Source: Metarhizobium sp039808465 (GTDB lineage: Bacteria; Pseudomonadota; Alphaproteobacteria; Rhizobiales; Rhizobiaceae). From it: a stretch of 9,707 bases of DNA. The translations under genes and the position numbers were made by a program. Positions 1 to 7,012 of this stretch are shown piece by piece. The DNA lies in the NCBI GenBank assembly GCA_039808465.1, contig JBDHTA010000157.1, positions 1 through 9,707 of the forward strand, written 5' to 3'. The notes under the pieces are model-generated. The model was given only the letters and a program-made list of their open reading frames with translations. It was not told where the DNA came from and ran no database searches. Position 1 is the first letter of the stretch. Each line of letters opens with the position of its first letter.

Positions 1-400
1 CGATCTCGCCGTCGCTGTCGCGGCGGGCATAGCGCTTGCCGTTCGGGCTGTCCTTGCGAACGATCAGCCCGGCATCGACCAGCCCGGCCAGATGCCGCCG
101 CAGCGTGGCGGGCGTCATGCCGCGCGCGCGCAGCGACAATTGCGCGTTGGAGGGAAAGACGATCAAGCCGTTTTCCTCGGCCAGCTCGTCCTCGGGATAG
201 AATGTCAGCAGCGCGTCGAGCACCGTCAGCGCCCGGTCCGTCAGCCCCAGCATCGGCCTTGCCTCGCAGACGGCGCGAAACAGCGGCCATTTCGCCCGGC
301 GCAGATCGGCGGTCACCGCCTGCGCCCGCTTTTGCGCGGCCAGCATCGCAAGCGACATCGGCCGCCGCCCGAAGGGCGTCGTTCCATAAAGAGTGGTCAT
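1..400 (-). CDS. repC: RepC replication initiator, N-terminal part (cut by left edge)
   Basis: RepC is the replication initiator of repABC replicons; in studied members it binds an origin lying inside its own gene. The minus-strand frame opens with an ATG at 398-400 and stays open for 133 codons to the edge. The protein begins MTTLYGTTPFGRRPMSLAML; the TPFGRRPM segment is typical of RepC N-termini. It is followed by residues resembling the winged-helix DNA-binding region (around 53-120: LTDRALTVLDALL, then NAQLSLRARGMTPATLRRHL, then LVDAGLIVRKDSPNGKRYARRD). A GAGG ribosome-binding motif sits 3 nt before the ATG. The gene is last in the repA-repB-repC order, and its 240-nt leader carries the antisense RNA locus, so expression is probably limited at the RNA level. 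RepC proteins are usually about 400 aa, so roughly two thirds is missing, including the expected origin. Family call is firm. Confidence 0.93.
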   Translation of the reverse strand, partial: MTTLYGTTPFGRRPMSLAMLAAQKRAQAVTADLRRAKWPLFRAVCEARPMLGLTDRALTVLDALLTFYPEDELAEENGLIVFPSNAQLSLRARGMTPATLRRHLAGLVDAGLIVRKDSPNGKRYARRDSDGEI

Positions 401-458
401 TTGCCTCACCAGACGTCAGGCAAAAGAAATCCGTTCACCAAAGCGGCGCCAATGACTC

Positions 459-487
459 TTGACAGCGATTCACGGAAATGCGATTCT
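459..487 (+). promoter_or_regulatory. Promoter of the repC antisense RNA (ctRNA)
   Basis: A perfect -35 hexamer TTGACA (459-464) is followed after 17 nt by a weaker -10-like GATTCT (482-487, 3 of 6 matches to TATAAT). It points against repC and lies 23 nt upstream of a hairpin with a T-run. This is the position and orientation of the ctRNA promoter in repABC loci. The -35 and the spacing are seen directly; the -10 assignment is less certain. Confidence 0.6.
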
Positions 488-493
488 CTCGTT

Positions 494-545
494 GCTACAC
501 ATGAGAAGGGCTTCCGTTACGGCAACGTTCGGGAGCTTTTTTCTT
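494..545 (+). ncRNA. Counter-transcribed RNA (repE/inc-alpha type) against the repC leader
   Basis: In repABC replicons a small antisense RNA made from the repB-repC gap pairs with the repC leader and reduces RepC synthesis. It is the main incompatibility and copy-number determinant (inc-alpha). Here the plus strand shows a promoter (459-487), a short transcribed stretch and an intrinsic terminator, all inside the 240-nt repB-repC gap and antisense to repC mRNA. The predicted RNA is about 50 nt, within the usual size range. Its start is inferred as 6-7 nt after the -10 and could shift by several bases. Its 3' half is the terminator hairpin, whose GC-rich loop (TTACGGCAACGTT) can form an alternative small stem, as expected for a loop that makes first contact with its target. 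No protein-coding frame is convincing here. Confidence 0.72.
510..542 (+). terminator. Intrinsic terminator of the ctRNA
   Basis: GCTTCCG (510-516) pairs with CGGGAGC (530-536): 7 bp including one G-U, with a 13-nt loop. It is followed at once by TTTTTT (537-542). This is a textbook rho-independent terminator on the plus strand. The same bases in the repC mRNA (minus strand) form the complementary leader stem-loop targeted by the antisense RNA. Confidence 0.8.
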
Positions 546-640
546 TTGCGTCTCTCTCCTGTTTTCAAGGCCGCCCCGGCTTGTCTGCCGCAACCGCGCC
601 TCATCCTCTGTTTGCGGACCGCTCCGATCCGCGCCTTGCC

Positions 641-1654
641 TCAATCCCGGTGTTTCGACCGGTATTCCTCGAACAGCGTCGGCAACTGCTCCATCACGAA
701 GGCGGCGAAGTCCGGCGCCTGCCGCCGGTCGACCACCAGTTCCACCCGCGTTGCATCATAAGACAGCTTGCCGAGGCGTGAACCATTTTCGCCTGTCAAA
801 ATTTCCGATTGCGCCTTGCCCTCCTGGGGCTTCGCCAATGCAAGCACCGCCTTGAAGCGCTCCTTCGATGCCATGGCGCGGGCGTCTTCACTGGCGAGAA
901 AGGCTTCGACGCGCTCGAGAATGCCGTCCTTCTCCACGCATTCGGCCAGCTCCATCCAGCTTCGCCGCCCGATGCCGGGGGCGGGGCCGATGGCGTCGAT
1001 CACTTCGGCGGGAATGCGCGCCGCCACCGACAGCATGTTCGACAGGTCGCTCTTGTAGAGCGACATCGCCGTCATGATCACGTCGCGGGGGAAGCGGGCG
1101 CTCAGGCGCTCTGCAAAGCGCGCCTTCTCGATATAGCTCAGATCCTGCCGCTCGTTGTTCTCCTGCCCCTGCGCGATGACGAGCTGGGCGTCGTCGAGAT
1201 CGCGCACCACGGCGTCGATGCGGATGCCGAGTTCGGTCGCAGCCCTCAGCCGCCGATGCCCGAAGGCGACCTGATAGCGGCCGGGCCGGGCCGGATGCGG
1301 GCGCACGAGGATCGGCGCCTGCTGGCCGTTGTCGCGCAGCGACGCCAGCAGCCGCTCGTGATCCTCCTGCGCGCCCGGCATGCGGTCGGGAATGAAGGAG
1401 GCGTCGATATCGGCCGTATCCAGCGACACCACGGTCTGCCCGGCGGCAAGCCGCCTTTCGATCTCCTCGGCGCGGCGGTTGCGCTCGCTGACTTCGCTGA
1501 GCGACTGCCCGATCGCGCCGACCGGCGAGCGGCTGGTATCGGCGATCAGCTCCGGCGAGCCGAGGATCGGGCGCACGCGGTTGCGCTGAACGGGCGCCAG
1601 ATCCGGCGCGATGGCCGGGGGACGGAAGCCGTTGAAGATATCCTTCCTGCTCAT
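641..1654 (-). CDS. repB: RepB plasmid-partition protein (ParB family)
   Basis: RepB is the centromere-binding partition protein: it loads on parS and works with the ATPase RepA to segregate the replicon. The 337-aa protein starts MSRKDIFNGF, a typical RepB N-terminus. It shows the ParB/Srx core: a hydrophobic strand APILVRPHP (113-121), the ParB box GHRRLRAATELG (132-143), then QGQENNERQDLSYIEKARFA (162-181). A helix-turn-helix region follows at about 184-212, and a C-terminal part of the kind that mediates dimerisation. Start choice: the ATG at 1652-1654 overlaps the repA stop as ATGA, with AGGA 5 nt upstream, indicating translational coupling. The frame is open further to a TTG at 1669, but that lies inside repA and is less likely. 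Length matches the family. The repC leader follows the stop. Confidence 0.96.
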   Translation of the reverse strand: MSRKDIFNGFRPPAIAPDLAPVQRNRVRPILGSPELIADTSRSPVGAIGQSLSEVSERNRRAEEIERRLAAGQTVVSLDTADIDASFIPDRMPGAQEDHERLLASLRDNGQQAPILVRPHPARPGRYQVAFGHRRLRAATELGIRIDAVVRDLDDAQLVIAQGQENNERQDLSYIEKARFAERLSARFPRDVIMTAMSLYKSDLSNMLSVAARIPAEVIDAIGPAPGIGRRSWMELAECVEKDGILERVEAFLASEDARAMASKERFKAVLALAKPQEGKAQSEILTGENGSRLGKLSYDATRVELVVDRRQAPDFAAFVMEQLPTLFEEYRSKHRD

Positions 1655-2865
1655 GCCGTCCTGCCCCAAGCCTTGCGGATCAGGCTTTCGATTTCAGCGT
1701 TGACATTGTTGATGGATTCCAGCGCCCGGTCATAGGTGGCGCGGGTGAACTGGCTGCGCTCCACCTCGAACAGCGTGTGATTGGTCAATCCGGCATCGGA
1801 GATCGCCGTGCTTTTCAGCATCGGATGGATCATCACATGCTCGCCGAAGATCGAGCGCAGGAAGGCGACCATCTGGTTCTGCGGGCCGTCGCTCGGCTCG
1901 AAGCGGGTGATGAGGTAGCGCATCCATTTGTAATCGGTGCGGGCGCCCGCTGCGGCAATCTCTTCCAGCAGATCGCCGGTCATGGCGAGAAACTGGTTCA
2001 TCGACATCACATCCAGCATCTGCGGATGCACCGTCACCAGCACCGAGGTCGCCGCCGTCAGGGCCGACAGCGTCAGGTAACCGAGTTGCGGCGGGCAATC
2101 GATCACTACCACGTCGTAAAGGTTCTGCGCCTGCGCGATGGCCTGGCCGATGCGGGCGAAGAACAGCGTGTCGCCCGGCTGGCGCTTCAGAAGCGCGCGC
2201 GGCGTATCGTGCTCGAATTCCATCAACTCCAGATTGCCGGGGATCAGGTGCAGGTCGGGAATATAGGTGGCGCGCACCACCTCGGCGATCGGCCGCTGCT
2301 CCTCGTCGTAGCGGATGGCGCCATACAGCGTTTCGTTGGGCCCGACATCCACTTCCGGCTGATGGCCGAACAATGCCGACATCGACGCCTGCGGATCGAG
2401 ATCGATGGCAAGAACCCGGTAGCCGCGCAGCGCCAGATATTGCGCCATATGGGCGGCGGTCGTGGTCTTGCCGGAGCCGCCCTTGAAATTCATCACCGCC
2501 ACGACCTGCAATTCCTCGTCGCCGCGCCGGTGCGGCAGGTAGCGGCGCGCGCCGCGGCTGCCCTGATCGAGATGCTTGCGCAATTCGTGAATATCGTCGA
2601 CGCTGTAGGAGCGGCGGCCGCTGCGGCTGCTGGCGGACAGGTTCGGCATTTCCGCCGCCACCTGCCGGAGATAGCCTTCGGCGATGCCGACCATTTTCGC
2701 GGTTTCGGCGGGGCTGAAGGAGCGGATGACCTTTTCCGCATGCGGCGGAAAAACCATCAGGTGATGCGCCTGAAGCTGGCTGGAGAGCGACGCGGAATGG
2801 CTCTGGATCAGACCCCGCAGGTCCGGCTCCGCCATATCCGTCTTGTGTTCGGCAGCACCTGTCAT
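1651..2865 (-). CDS. repA: RepA partition ATPase (ParA family)
   Basis: RepA is a ParA-type ATPase that positions replicon copies together with RepB and in known systems also represses the repABC operon. The 404-aa protein has an N-terminal DNA-binding region of winged-helix type (about 50-100: SFSPAETAKMVGIAEGYLRQ, then RRSYSVDDIHELRKHL). A deviant Walker A KGGSGKTTT follows (128-136, with the signature first lysine), then the A' motif AIDLDPQAS (153-161) and Walker B DVVVIDCPPQLG (251-262). It is the first gene of the operon and overlaps repB by 4 bp. The start is not certain: the ATG at 2863-2865 has no clear Shine-Dalgarno sequence, and an in-frame ATG at 2833-2835 (MAEPDLRG) is a possible alternative; both give a family-sized product. 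RepA probably autoregulates through the intergenic inverted repeat upstream. Confidence 0.96.
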   Translation of the reverse strand: MTGAAEHKTDMAEPDLRGLIQSHSASLSSQLQAHHLMVFPPHAEKVIRSFSPAETAKMVGIAEGYLRQVAAEMPNLSASSRSGRRSYSVDDIHELRKHLDQGSRGARRYLPHRRGDEELQVVAVMNFKGGSGKTTTAAHMAQYLALRGYRVLAIDLDPQASMSALFGHQPEVDVGPNETLYGAIRYDEEQRPIAEVVRATYIPDLHLIPGNLELMEFEHDTPRALLKRQPGDTLFFARIGQAIAQAQNLYDVVVIDCPPQLGYLTLSALTAATSVLVTVHPQMLDVMSMNQFLAMTGDLLEEIAAAGARTDYKWMRYLITRFEPSDGPQNQMVAFLRSIFGEHVMIHPMLKSTAISDAGLTNHTLFEVERSQFTRATYDRALESINNVNAEIESLIRKAWGRTA

Positions 2866-2911
2866 CTCATCTGGCCCGAAACCGCGCTCTTCGGCTTGTT
2901 TTGCATATCTG

Positions 2912-2942
2912 CGCTTTTGAACGATGAATTCGCATAAAAGCG
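2912..2942. promoter_or_regulatory. Candidate RepA operator (interrupted inverted repeat)
   Basis: CGCTTTT (2912-2918) and AAAAGCG (2936-2942) form a perfect 7-bp inverted repeat separated by 17 nt, placing the arms about 24 bp apart, or a little over two helical turns. The site lies 47-77 bp upstream of the repA start, where RepA (with RepB) is known to repress transcription in studied repABC operons. The symmetry is seen directly; its use as an operator is inference from position. Confidence 0.4.
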
Positions 2943-3028
2943 TAGTTCGAAGTTAAGCGCCGATTCTCGAGTCGCCGCAAGCGATATTTACCTTTTGTCA
3001 GGATTCACCACAGGAGTCTTGTTTTACG

Positions 3029-3046
3029 AGTTAGCCGCGGCTAACT
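3029..3046. promoter_or_regulatory. parS: parS centromere-like site of the repABC replicon
   Basis: AGTTAGCCGCGGCTAACT is a perfect 18-bp palindrome. Its inner 16 bp (3030-3045) match the repABC parS pattern GTTNNCNGCNGNNAAC at every fixed position. RepB is expected to bind here and seed partition-complex formation. It lies about 165 bp upstream of repA, one of the known locations of parS in this family. I saw no second copy in the window. Confidence 0.88.
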
Positions 3047-3277
3047 GCGCCGCCACGATTCCCTTTATGGGAGAATAAATTATCATAAATTCATCCATAG
3101 ATAGAAAAACGCGGTATCTCCCCGTTCATCCTTCTCCTGTGAAAACAGGGCATTGGCGGCAATCAACGCGCTTCAACACTCGCTTATATACAAATTTAAG
3201 ATCTGTCTCCGTATCGTTTCGACAACAGGTGGGTCCGCAAATGCGCGCACCAGGGGTTCAAGACCGGGAGGGGTCCG

Positions 3278-5674
3278 ATGCTTTTCAAATCTGCCACCAG
3301 CCGAAACATGGCCCTGATCGCCGCCTGCGGTCTGGTCGCCACCATCGCCGCCACCGGCGCGCTGTTTTCCGTCGCCTACGACACCATCGAAAACGCCAGC
3401 ATCACCGAAATGCGCCAGATCGCCGGGCGCTATGCCGCCGATATCGAGAAGGAAATGTCGAACGGCGTCGAGCTTGCCGTCAACCTGCGCTCCTCGCTGG
3501 TGGCGATGAAGCGCTCGGGCGACGCGACGCGGCGCGATGCCGACCTGATGCTGAAGACGGTGCTGGAGGATCACCCGAACGTGCTCGGCACCTGGACGGG
3601 CTGGGAGCCGGACGCCTTCGACGGCAAGGATGCCGATTTCGCCAATACCGAAGGCCATGACGCCAGCGGCCGTTACGTGCCCTACTGGGTGCGCAGCGGC
3701 GGCCAGATCGCCCATGAGAAGCTGGAGGGCTACACCGATGCGGGCATCGGCGATTACTACCAGTTGCCCTTCGGCCAGCAGAAGACGGTGGTGATCGAGC
3801 CCTATGTCTACAACGTCAACGGCGAGGACATCACCATGACCTCGATCGCCCTGCCGATCATGATCGACGGCAAGCCCGTCGGCGTCACCGGCATGGATAT
3901 CTCGCTGGCCGAGACCCACAAGGCGCTGTCGGCGGTCCGGCCGATGGGCGATGGCAGCCTCGGCCTCGTCACGGCGGCGGGCGTCATCGTCAGCCATGCC
4001 GATGCAGCACTTGCGGGCAAGACGATCAAGGATGGCGGCGAGCAGACAGCCGCCTGGGCCGAACTCATCGCCCATCCCGGGCAGGAAATCGCCACCACCG
4101 GCGCCGATGGCACGCCGCAGGTCGCAATCGCCGTTCCGGTGCCGCTGACGGCGGATCTCAACTGGTATGCGATCATCTCCGTGCCGAAGGCGACGGTTTT
4201 CGCCGAGCTGAACCGCATGCTGACGGTGGCGGGCGCGGTGACGGCGGCAGCGGCCCTGCTGCTCGGCCTTGCCGCATGGCTGATCGCCCGCAAGTTCACC
4301 CGGCGCATTGCCAATGTCATCACGCAAACGCGGCAGATCGCCAGCGGCGACCTGACCGTGACGCTGAAGGACGCCGCCGCGAAGGACGAGATCGGCGATC
4401 TCTCGCGCTCGCTCGGCATTCTCCTGGAAAGCAGCCGCCAGAAGGCCGGTCTGGAACGCGACGCCGAAGCCAGCCGGTTGCGCGAGGAAACCGAACGGCA
4501 GCAGCGCTCCGCCGCCCATGCCGCCCGCGAGGAAGAGATCCGCTTCGCCGTCGGCGAGCTGGGGCAGGGGCTCGCCCGCCTGTCGGATGGCGACATGACG
4601 GTGCGGCTGGAGCGGCAATTCAGCAGCGCGCTGGATGAAATCCGCAACGATTTCAACATCTCCGTCGAGAAATTGCAGGCGGCGATGGTGTCCTTCTCGC
4701 AGAATGCCGCCACCATCCAGTCCGGCTCGGCCGAAATCCGCGCCGCCGCCGACGATCTGGCGCGGCGCACCGAGCAGCAGGCGGCCTCCGTGGAGCAGAC
4801 GGCGGCGGCGCTGGAGGAAATCACCACCTCCGTCAAGGATTCCACCAAGCGGGCGGAGGAGGCGGGCACCCGCGTCGCCCGCACCAAGGATGGCGCGGAA
4901 CGCTCCGGCGACATCGTGCGCCGCGCCGTCGCGGCGATGGGCGGCATCGAGGAATCCTCGCGCTCGATTTCCAACATCATCGGCGTCATCGACGATATCG
5001 CCTTCCAGACCAATCTTCTGGCGCTGAATGCGGGCGTGGAAGCCGCCCGCGCCGGAGAGGCGGGCAAGGGCTTCGCGGTGGTGGCGCAGGAGGTGCGCGA
5101 GCTTGCGCAGCGCTCCGCCAACGCCGCCAAGGAGATCAAGACGCTGATCACTTCCTCGGGCGCGCAGGTGCAGAACGGCGTCGATCTCGTCGGCCAGACC
5201 GGCGAGGCGTTGCGCGTCATCGTGGCGGAAGTGCAGGATATCGACCGCAACGTGCAGGCCATCGTGCAGGCGGCGCGCGAGCAATCCATCGGGCTTCAGG
5301 AAATCAACACCGCCGTCAACCAGATGGATCAGGGCACCCAGCGCAACGCCGCCATGGTGGAGGAAACCAACGCCGCCTCGCACACGCTGGTTTCGGAAGT
5401 CGGCGCGCTCTCGGCCCGGCTTTCGCAATTCAATCTCGGCGCCACCGCCGCCGCTCCGGTGTGCATGCAGGCGCCGGATGCGCCGAAAGCCACGGTTTCC
5501 GCGCTTCCCCGGCGTTCGCCGGTCTCCCGCGTCGCCCCCGGCCCGGTTCCGGCGAAACCCGGCGCAGCGCGCGCCGTGCCGTCCCCCGCTCATGCGCTCG
5601 GCAACAAGCTCGCCGCAGCCTTCGGCGGCAGCCAGCCCCCGGCGTCCGGCGGCGGCGACTGGGAGGAATTCTGA
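3278..5674 (+). CDS. Methyl-accepting chemotaxis protein, double-Cache-type sensor
   Basis: This is a transmembrane chemoreceptor that would sense a periplasmic ligand and control CheA through CheW. The 798-aa protein has a short cytoplasmic start and TM1 (about 10-33). A periplasmic sensor of double-Cache type follows (about 34-310), with the family-like stretch DYYQLPF..VIEPYVYNVNGEDITMTSIALPI and GVTGMDISL. TM2 is at about 314-336. A first HAMP (337-385), a charged helical linker (386-420) and a second HAMP-like region (about 422-470) come next. The MCP signalling domain contains the conserved hairpin tip IDDIAFQTNLLALNAGVEAARAGEAGKGFAVVAQEVR (571-607, given by key residues). A Pro/Ala-rich flexible linker (about 721-790) ends in DWEEF (794-798), resembling the NWETF-type tether that docks CheR and CheB. 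The start is supported by GGGAGGGG closely upstream. The ligand cannot be read from the sequence; amino acids or related amines are plausible for this sensor class. It is monocistronic. Confidence 0.95.
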   Translation: MLFKSATSRNMALIAACGLVATIAATGALFSVAYDTIENASITEMRQIAGRYAADIEKEMSNGVELAVNLRSSLVAMKRSGDATRRDADLMLKTVLEDHPNVLGTWTGWEPDAFDGKDADFANTEGHDASGRYVPYWVRSGGQIAHEKLEGYTDAGIGDYYQLPFGQQKTVVIEPYVYNVNGEDITMTSIALPIMIDGKPVGVTGMDISLAETHKALSAVRPMGDGSLGLVTAAGVIVSHADAALAGKTIKDGGEQTAAWAELIAHPGQEIATTGADGTPQVAIAVPVPLTADLNWYAIISVPKATVFAELNRMLTVAGAVTAAAALLLGLAAWLIARKFTRRIANVITQTRQIASGDLTVTLKDAAAKDEIGDLSRSLGILLESSRQKAGLERDAEASRLREETERQQRSAAHAAREEEIRFAVGELGQGLARLSDGDMTVRLERQFSSALDEIRNDFNISVEKLQAAMVSFSQNAATIQSGSAEIRAAADDLARRTEQQAASVEQTAAALEEITTSVKDSTKRAEEAGTRVARTKDGAERSGDIVRRAVAAMGGIEESSRSISNIIGVIDDIAFQTNLLALNAGVEAARAGEAGKGFAVVAQEVRELAQRSANAAKEIKTLITSSGAQVQNGVDLVGQTGEALRVIVAEVQDIDRNVQAIVQAAREQSIGLQEINTAVNQMDQGTQRNAAMVEETNAASHTLVSEVGALSARLSQFNLGATAAAPVCMQAPDAPKATVSALPRRSPVSRVAPGPVPAKPGAARAVPSPAHALGNKLAAAFGGSQPPASGGGDWEEF

Positions 5675-5697
5675 TTTTTCGACAGGCAGCCAGACCA

Positions 5698-5723
5698 AAG
5701 GCGGCGGAATGATCCGCCGCCTT
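5698..5723. terminator. Bidirectional hairpin terminator between chemoreceptor gene and dadA
   Basis: AAGGCGGCGGA (5698-5708) and TCCGCCGCCTT (5713-5723) form a perfect 11-bp stem with a 4-nt loop. It sits between the stops of two convergent genes (5674 and 5731). The A/T-ended stem gives a short U-run on either strand (TT, or TTT with the next base on the minus strand). It probably terminates both transcripts, though the U-tracts are weak. Confidence 0.75.
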
Positions 5724-5730
5724 CGCATCG

Positions 5731-6981
5731 TCAGGCGTAGCGGCTGATCGCCAGATCGGTGGCGTCGATTTCGGGCTTTCGGCCGGAAACGAGATCGGCG
5801 ATGACGCGGGCCGAACCCGAACTCATCGTCCAGCCCAGCGTGCCATGGCCGGTGTTGAGGAACAGGCCCGCAACCTTCGTCGGGCCGATGACCGGCGTGC
5901 CGTCCGGCGTCATCGGGCGCAGGCCCGACCAGAAGCTCGCCTTCGAGATGTCGCCGCCGGGGAAAAGATCCATCACGGAATGCTGGAGCGTCTGGCGGCG
6001 CGGTTCGCCGAGGTCGTTGGTGTAGCCGGAGATCTCCGCCATGCCGCCGACGCGGATACGGTCGCCAAGCCGGGTGATGGCGATCTTGTAGGTCTCGTCC
6101 ATCACGGTGGATTCCGGGGCGCGCGCGGCATCGGTGATCGGAATGGTCAGCGAATAGCCCTTGACCGGATAGACCGGCAGACGGATGCCGTGCGGCTTGA
6201 CGAGAAGCGGCGAGAAGCTGCCGAGCGCCACCACCACGGCATCGGCGGCAAGCGTTCCGTGCGCGGTAACGACGCCGCGGACACGGTCACCCTCGACGTC
6301 GAGGCCGCGGACGATGCTGCTGTAGTTGAACCGCACGCCCATCGCCTCGGCCTGCTTCGCCAGCGCGTTGGTGAACTTGAAGCAGTCGCCGGTCTCGTCC
6401 TTCGGCGTCAGCAGGCCGCCGACGATCTTTTCGCGCACATGGGCGAGCGCCGGTTCGGCGCGGATGCAGCCTGCCGGGTCCAGCACCTCATAGGGAATGC
6501 CGTCGGCGGCGAGCGCCTTCACATCCTTGGCGGAGGCGTCGAGCTGCGCCTGCGTGCGGAAAAGCTGCAAGGTGCCCTGCATGCGCTCGTCATAGGCGAT
6601 GCCGGTTTCCTCGCGCAGCGCCGCCAGCGAAATGCGGCTGTAATCGGCCAGCCGCAGCATGCGGCTCTTGTTGATGGCATAGCGGGCCGAGGTGCAGTTC
6701 GACAGCATCTTCGCCATCCACGACAGCATGGCCATGTCGACCTTCGGGCGCAGGATCAGCGGCGCGTGATGCATGAACAGCCACTTGATCGCCTTCATGG
6801 GAATGCCGGGCGCGGCCCAGGGCGAGCAATAGCCGAAGGAAACCTCGCCCGCATTGGCGAAGCTGGTTTCCAGCGCCGGTCCGGTCTGGCGGTCGATGAC
6901 GGTGACCTCATGGCCCGCTTTGGCAAGCTGGTAGGCGGAGGTGACGCCGATGATGCCGGCGCCGAGAACGATGACTTTCAT
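5731..6981 (-). CDS. dadA: D-amino acid dehydrogenase (DadA type)
   Basis: DadA is a membrane-associated FAD enzyme that oxidises D-alanine and other D-amino acids to the 2-oxo acid and ammonia, passing electrons to the respiratory chain. The 416-aa protein opens with the dinucleotide-binding fold MKVIVLGAGIIGVTSAYQLA (GAGIIG at 7-12; acidic D30 ending the second strand). It carries the DadA-like block ETSFANAGEVSFGYCSPWAAPGIP (38-61, key residues). Near the C-terminus are GLRPMTPDGTPVIG and NTGHGTLGWTMSSGSA, which separate DadA from glycine oxidases and other DAO-fold enzymes. Length is close to the usual 415-435 aa. A GAGAG motif precedes the ATG. The gene lies 31 nt downstream of the racemase gene on the same strand, so the two form an operon feeding alanine to pyruvate. 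It ends at the shared hairpin at 5698-5723. Confidence 0.93.
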   Translation of the reverse strand: MKVIVLGAGIIGVTSAYQLAKAGHEVTVIDRQTGPALETSFANAGEVSFGYCSPWAAPGIPMKAIKWLFMHHAPLILRPKVDMAMLSWMAKMLSNCTSARYAINKSRMLRLADYSRISLAALREETGIAYDERMQGTLQLFRTQAQLDASAKDVKALAADGIPYEVLDPAGCIRAEPALAHVREKIVGGLLTPKDETGDCFKFTNALAKQAEAMGVRFNYSSIVRGLDVEGDRVRGVVTAHGTLAADAVVVALGSFSPLLVKPHGIRLPVYPVKGYSLTIPITDAARAPESTVMDETYKIAITRLGDRIRVGGMAEISGYTNDLGEPRRQTLQHSVMDLFPGGDISKASFWSGLRPMTPDGTPVIGPTKVAGLFLNTGHGTLGWTMSSGSARVIADLVSGRKPEIDATDLAISRYA

Positions 6982-7012
6982 GATTGTCTCTCAAGAAAAA
7001 AGAAGGCGGAAT

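Larger units (their letters stand above)
2866..3277. other. Intergenic control region between divergent repA and chemoreceptor gene
   Basis: This 412-bp stretch has no convincing gene. It holds, from the repA side, a 31-bp interrupted inverted repeat (2912-2942), the parS palindrome (3029-3046), and an AT-rich island (about 3072-3110) with a near-tandem repeat ATAAATTATC / ATAAATTCATC (3075-3095). A small hairpin CCTGT-GAAA-ACAGG lies at 3136-3149. The leader of the chemoreceptor gene has an AT-rich TTATATAC (3184-3191) and ends with a strong GGGAGGGG ribosome-binding motif just before the ATG at 3278. The AT-rich composition contrasts with the GC-rich genes on both sides. I could not assign a -35/-10 pair to either gene with confidence. 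Confidence 0.7.

Noticed and set aside
92..781. A 229-codon plus-strand frame covering the repC start and the repB-repC gap
   Set aside because: It is antisense to RepC coding sequence and runs through the ctRNA promoter and terminator; Arg/Gln-rich with no domain.
1777..2937. A 386-codon plus-strand frame opposite repA
   Set aside because: Low-complexity, His/Arg-rich product antisense to a clear ParA ATPase; a composition artefact.
3229..3277. Possible tRNA remnant, because GGGGTTCAAGACC resembles a T-arm
   Set aside because: No acceptor or anticodon stems could be paired around it; it overlaps the ribosome-binding region of the chemoreceptor gene.
2866..3277. A second parS-like site or an origin of replication in the repA upstream region
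   Set aside because: No other sequence fits GTTNNCNGCNGNNAAC, and in known repABC replicons the origin lies inside repC, mostly outside this window.
3173..5728. An 851-codon open frame on the minus strand opposite the chemoreceptor gene
   Set aside because: Its product is rich in Arg, Gly, His and Asp without recognisable domains. It exactly mirrors a well-supported gene, as expected for GC-rich DNA where the antisense frame lacks stops.
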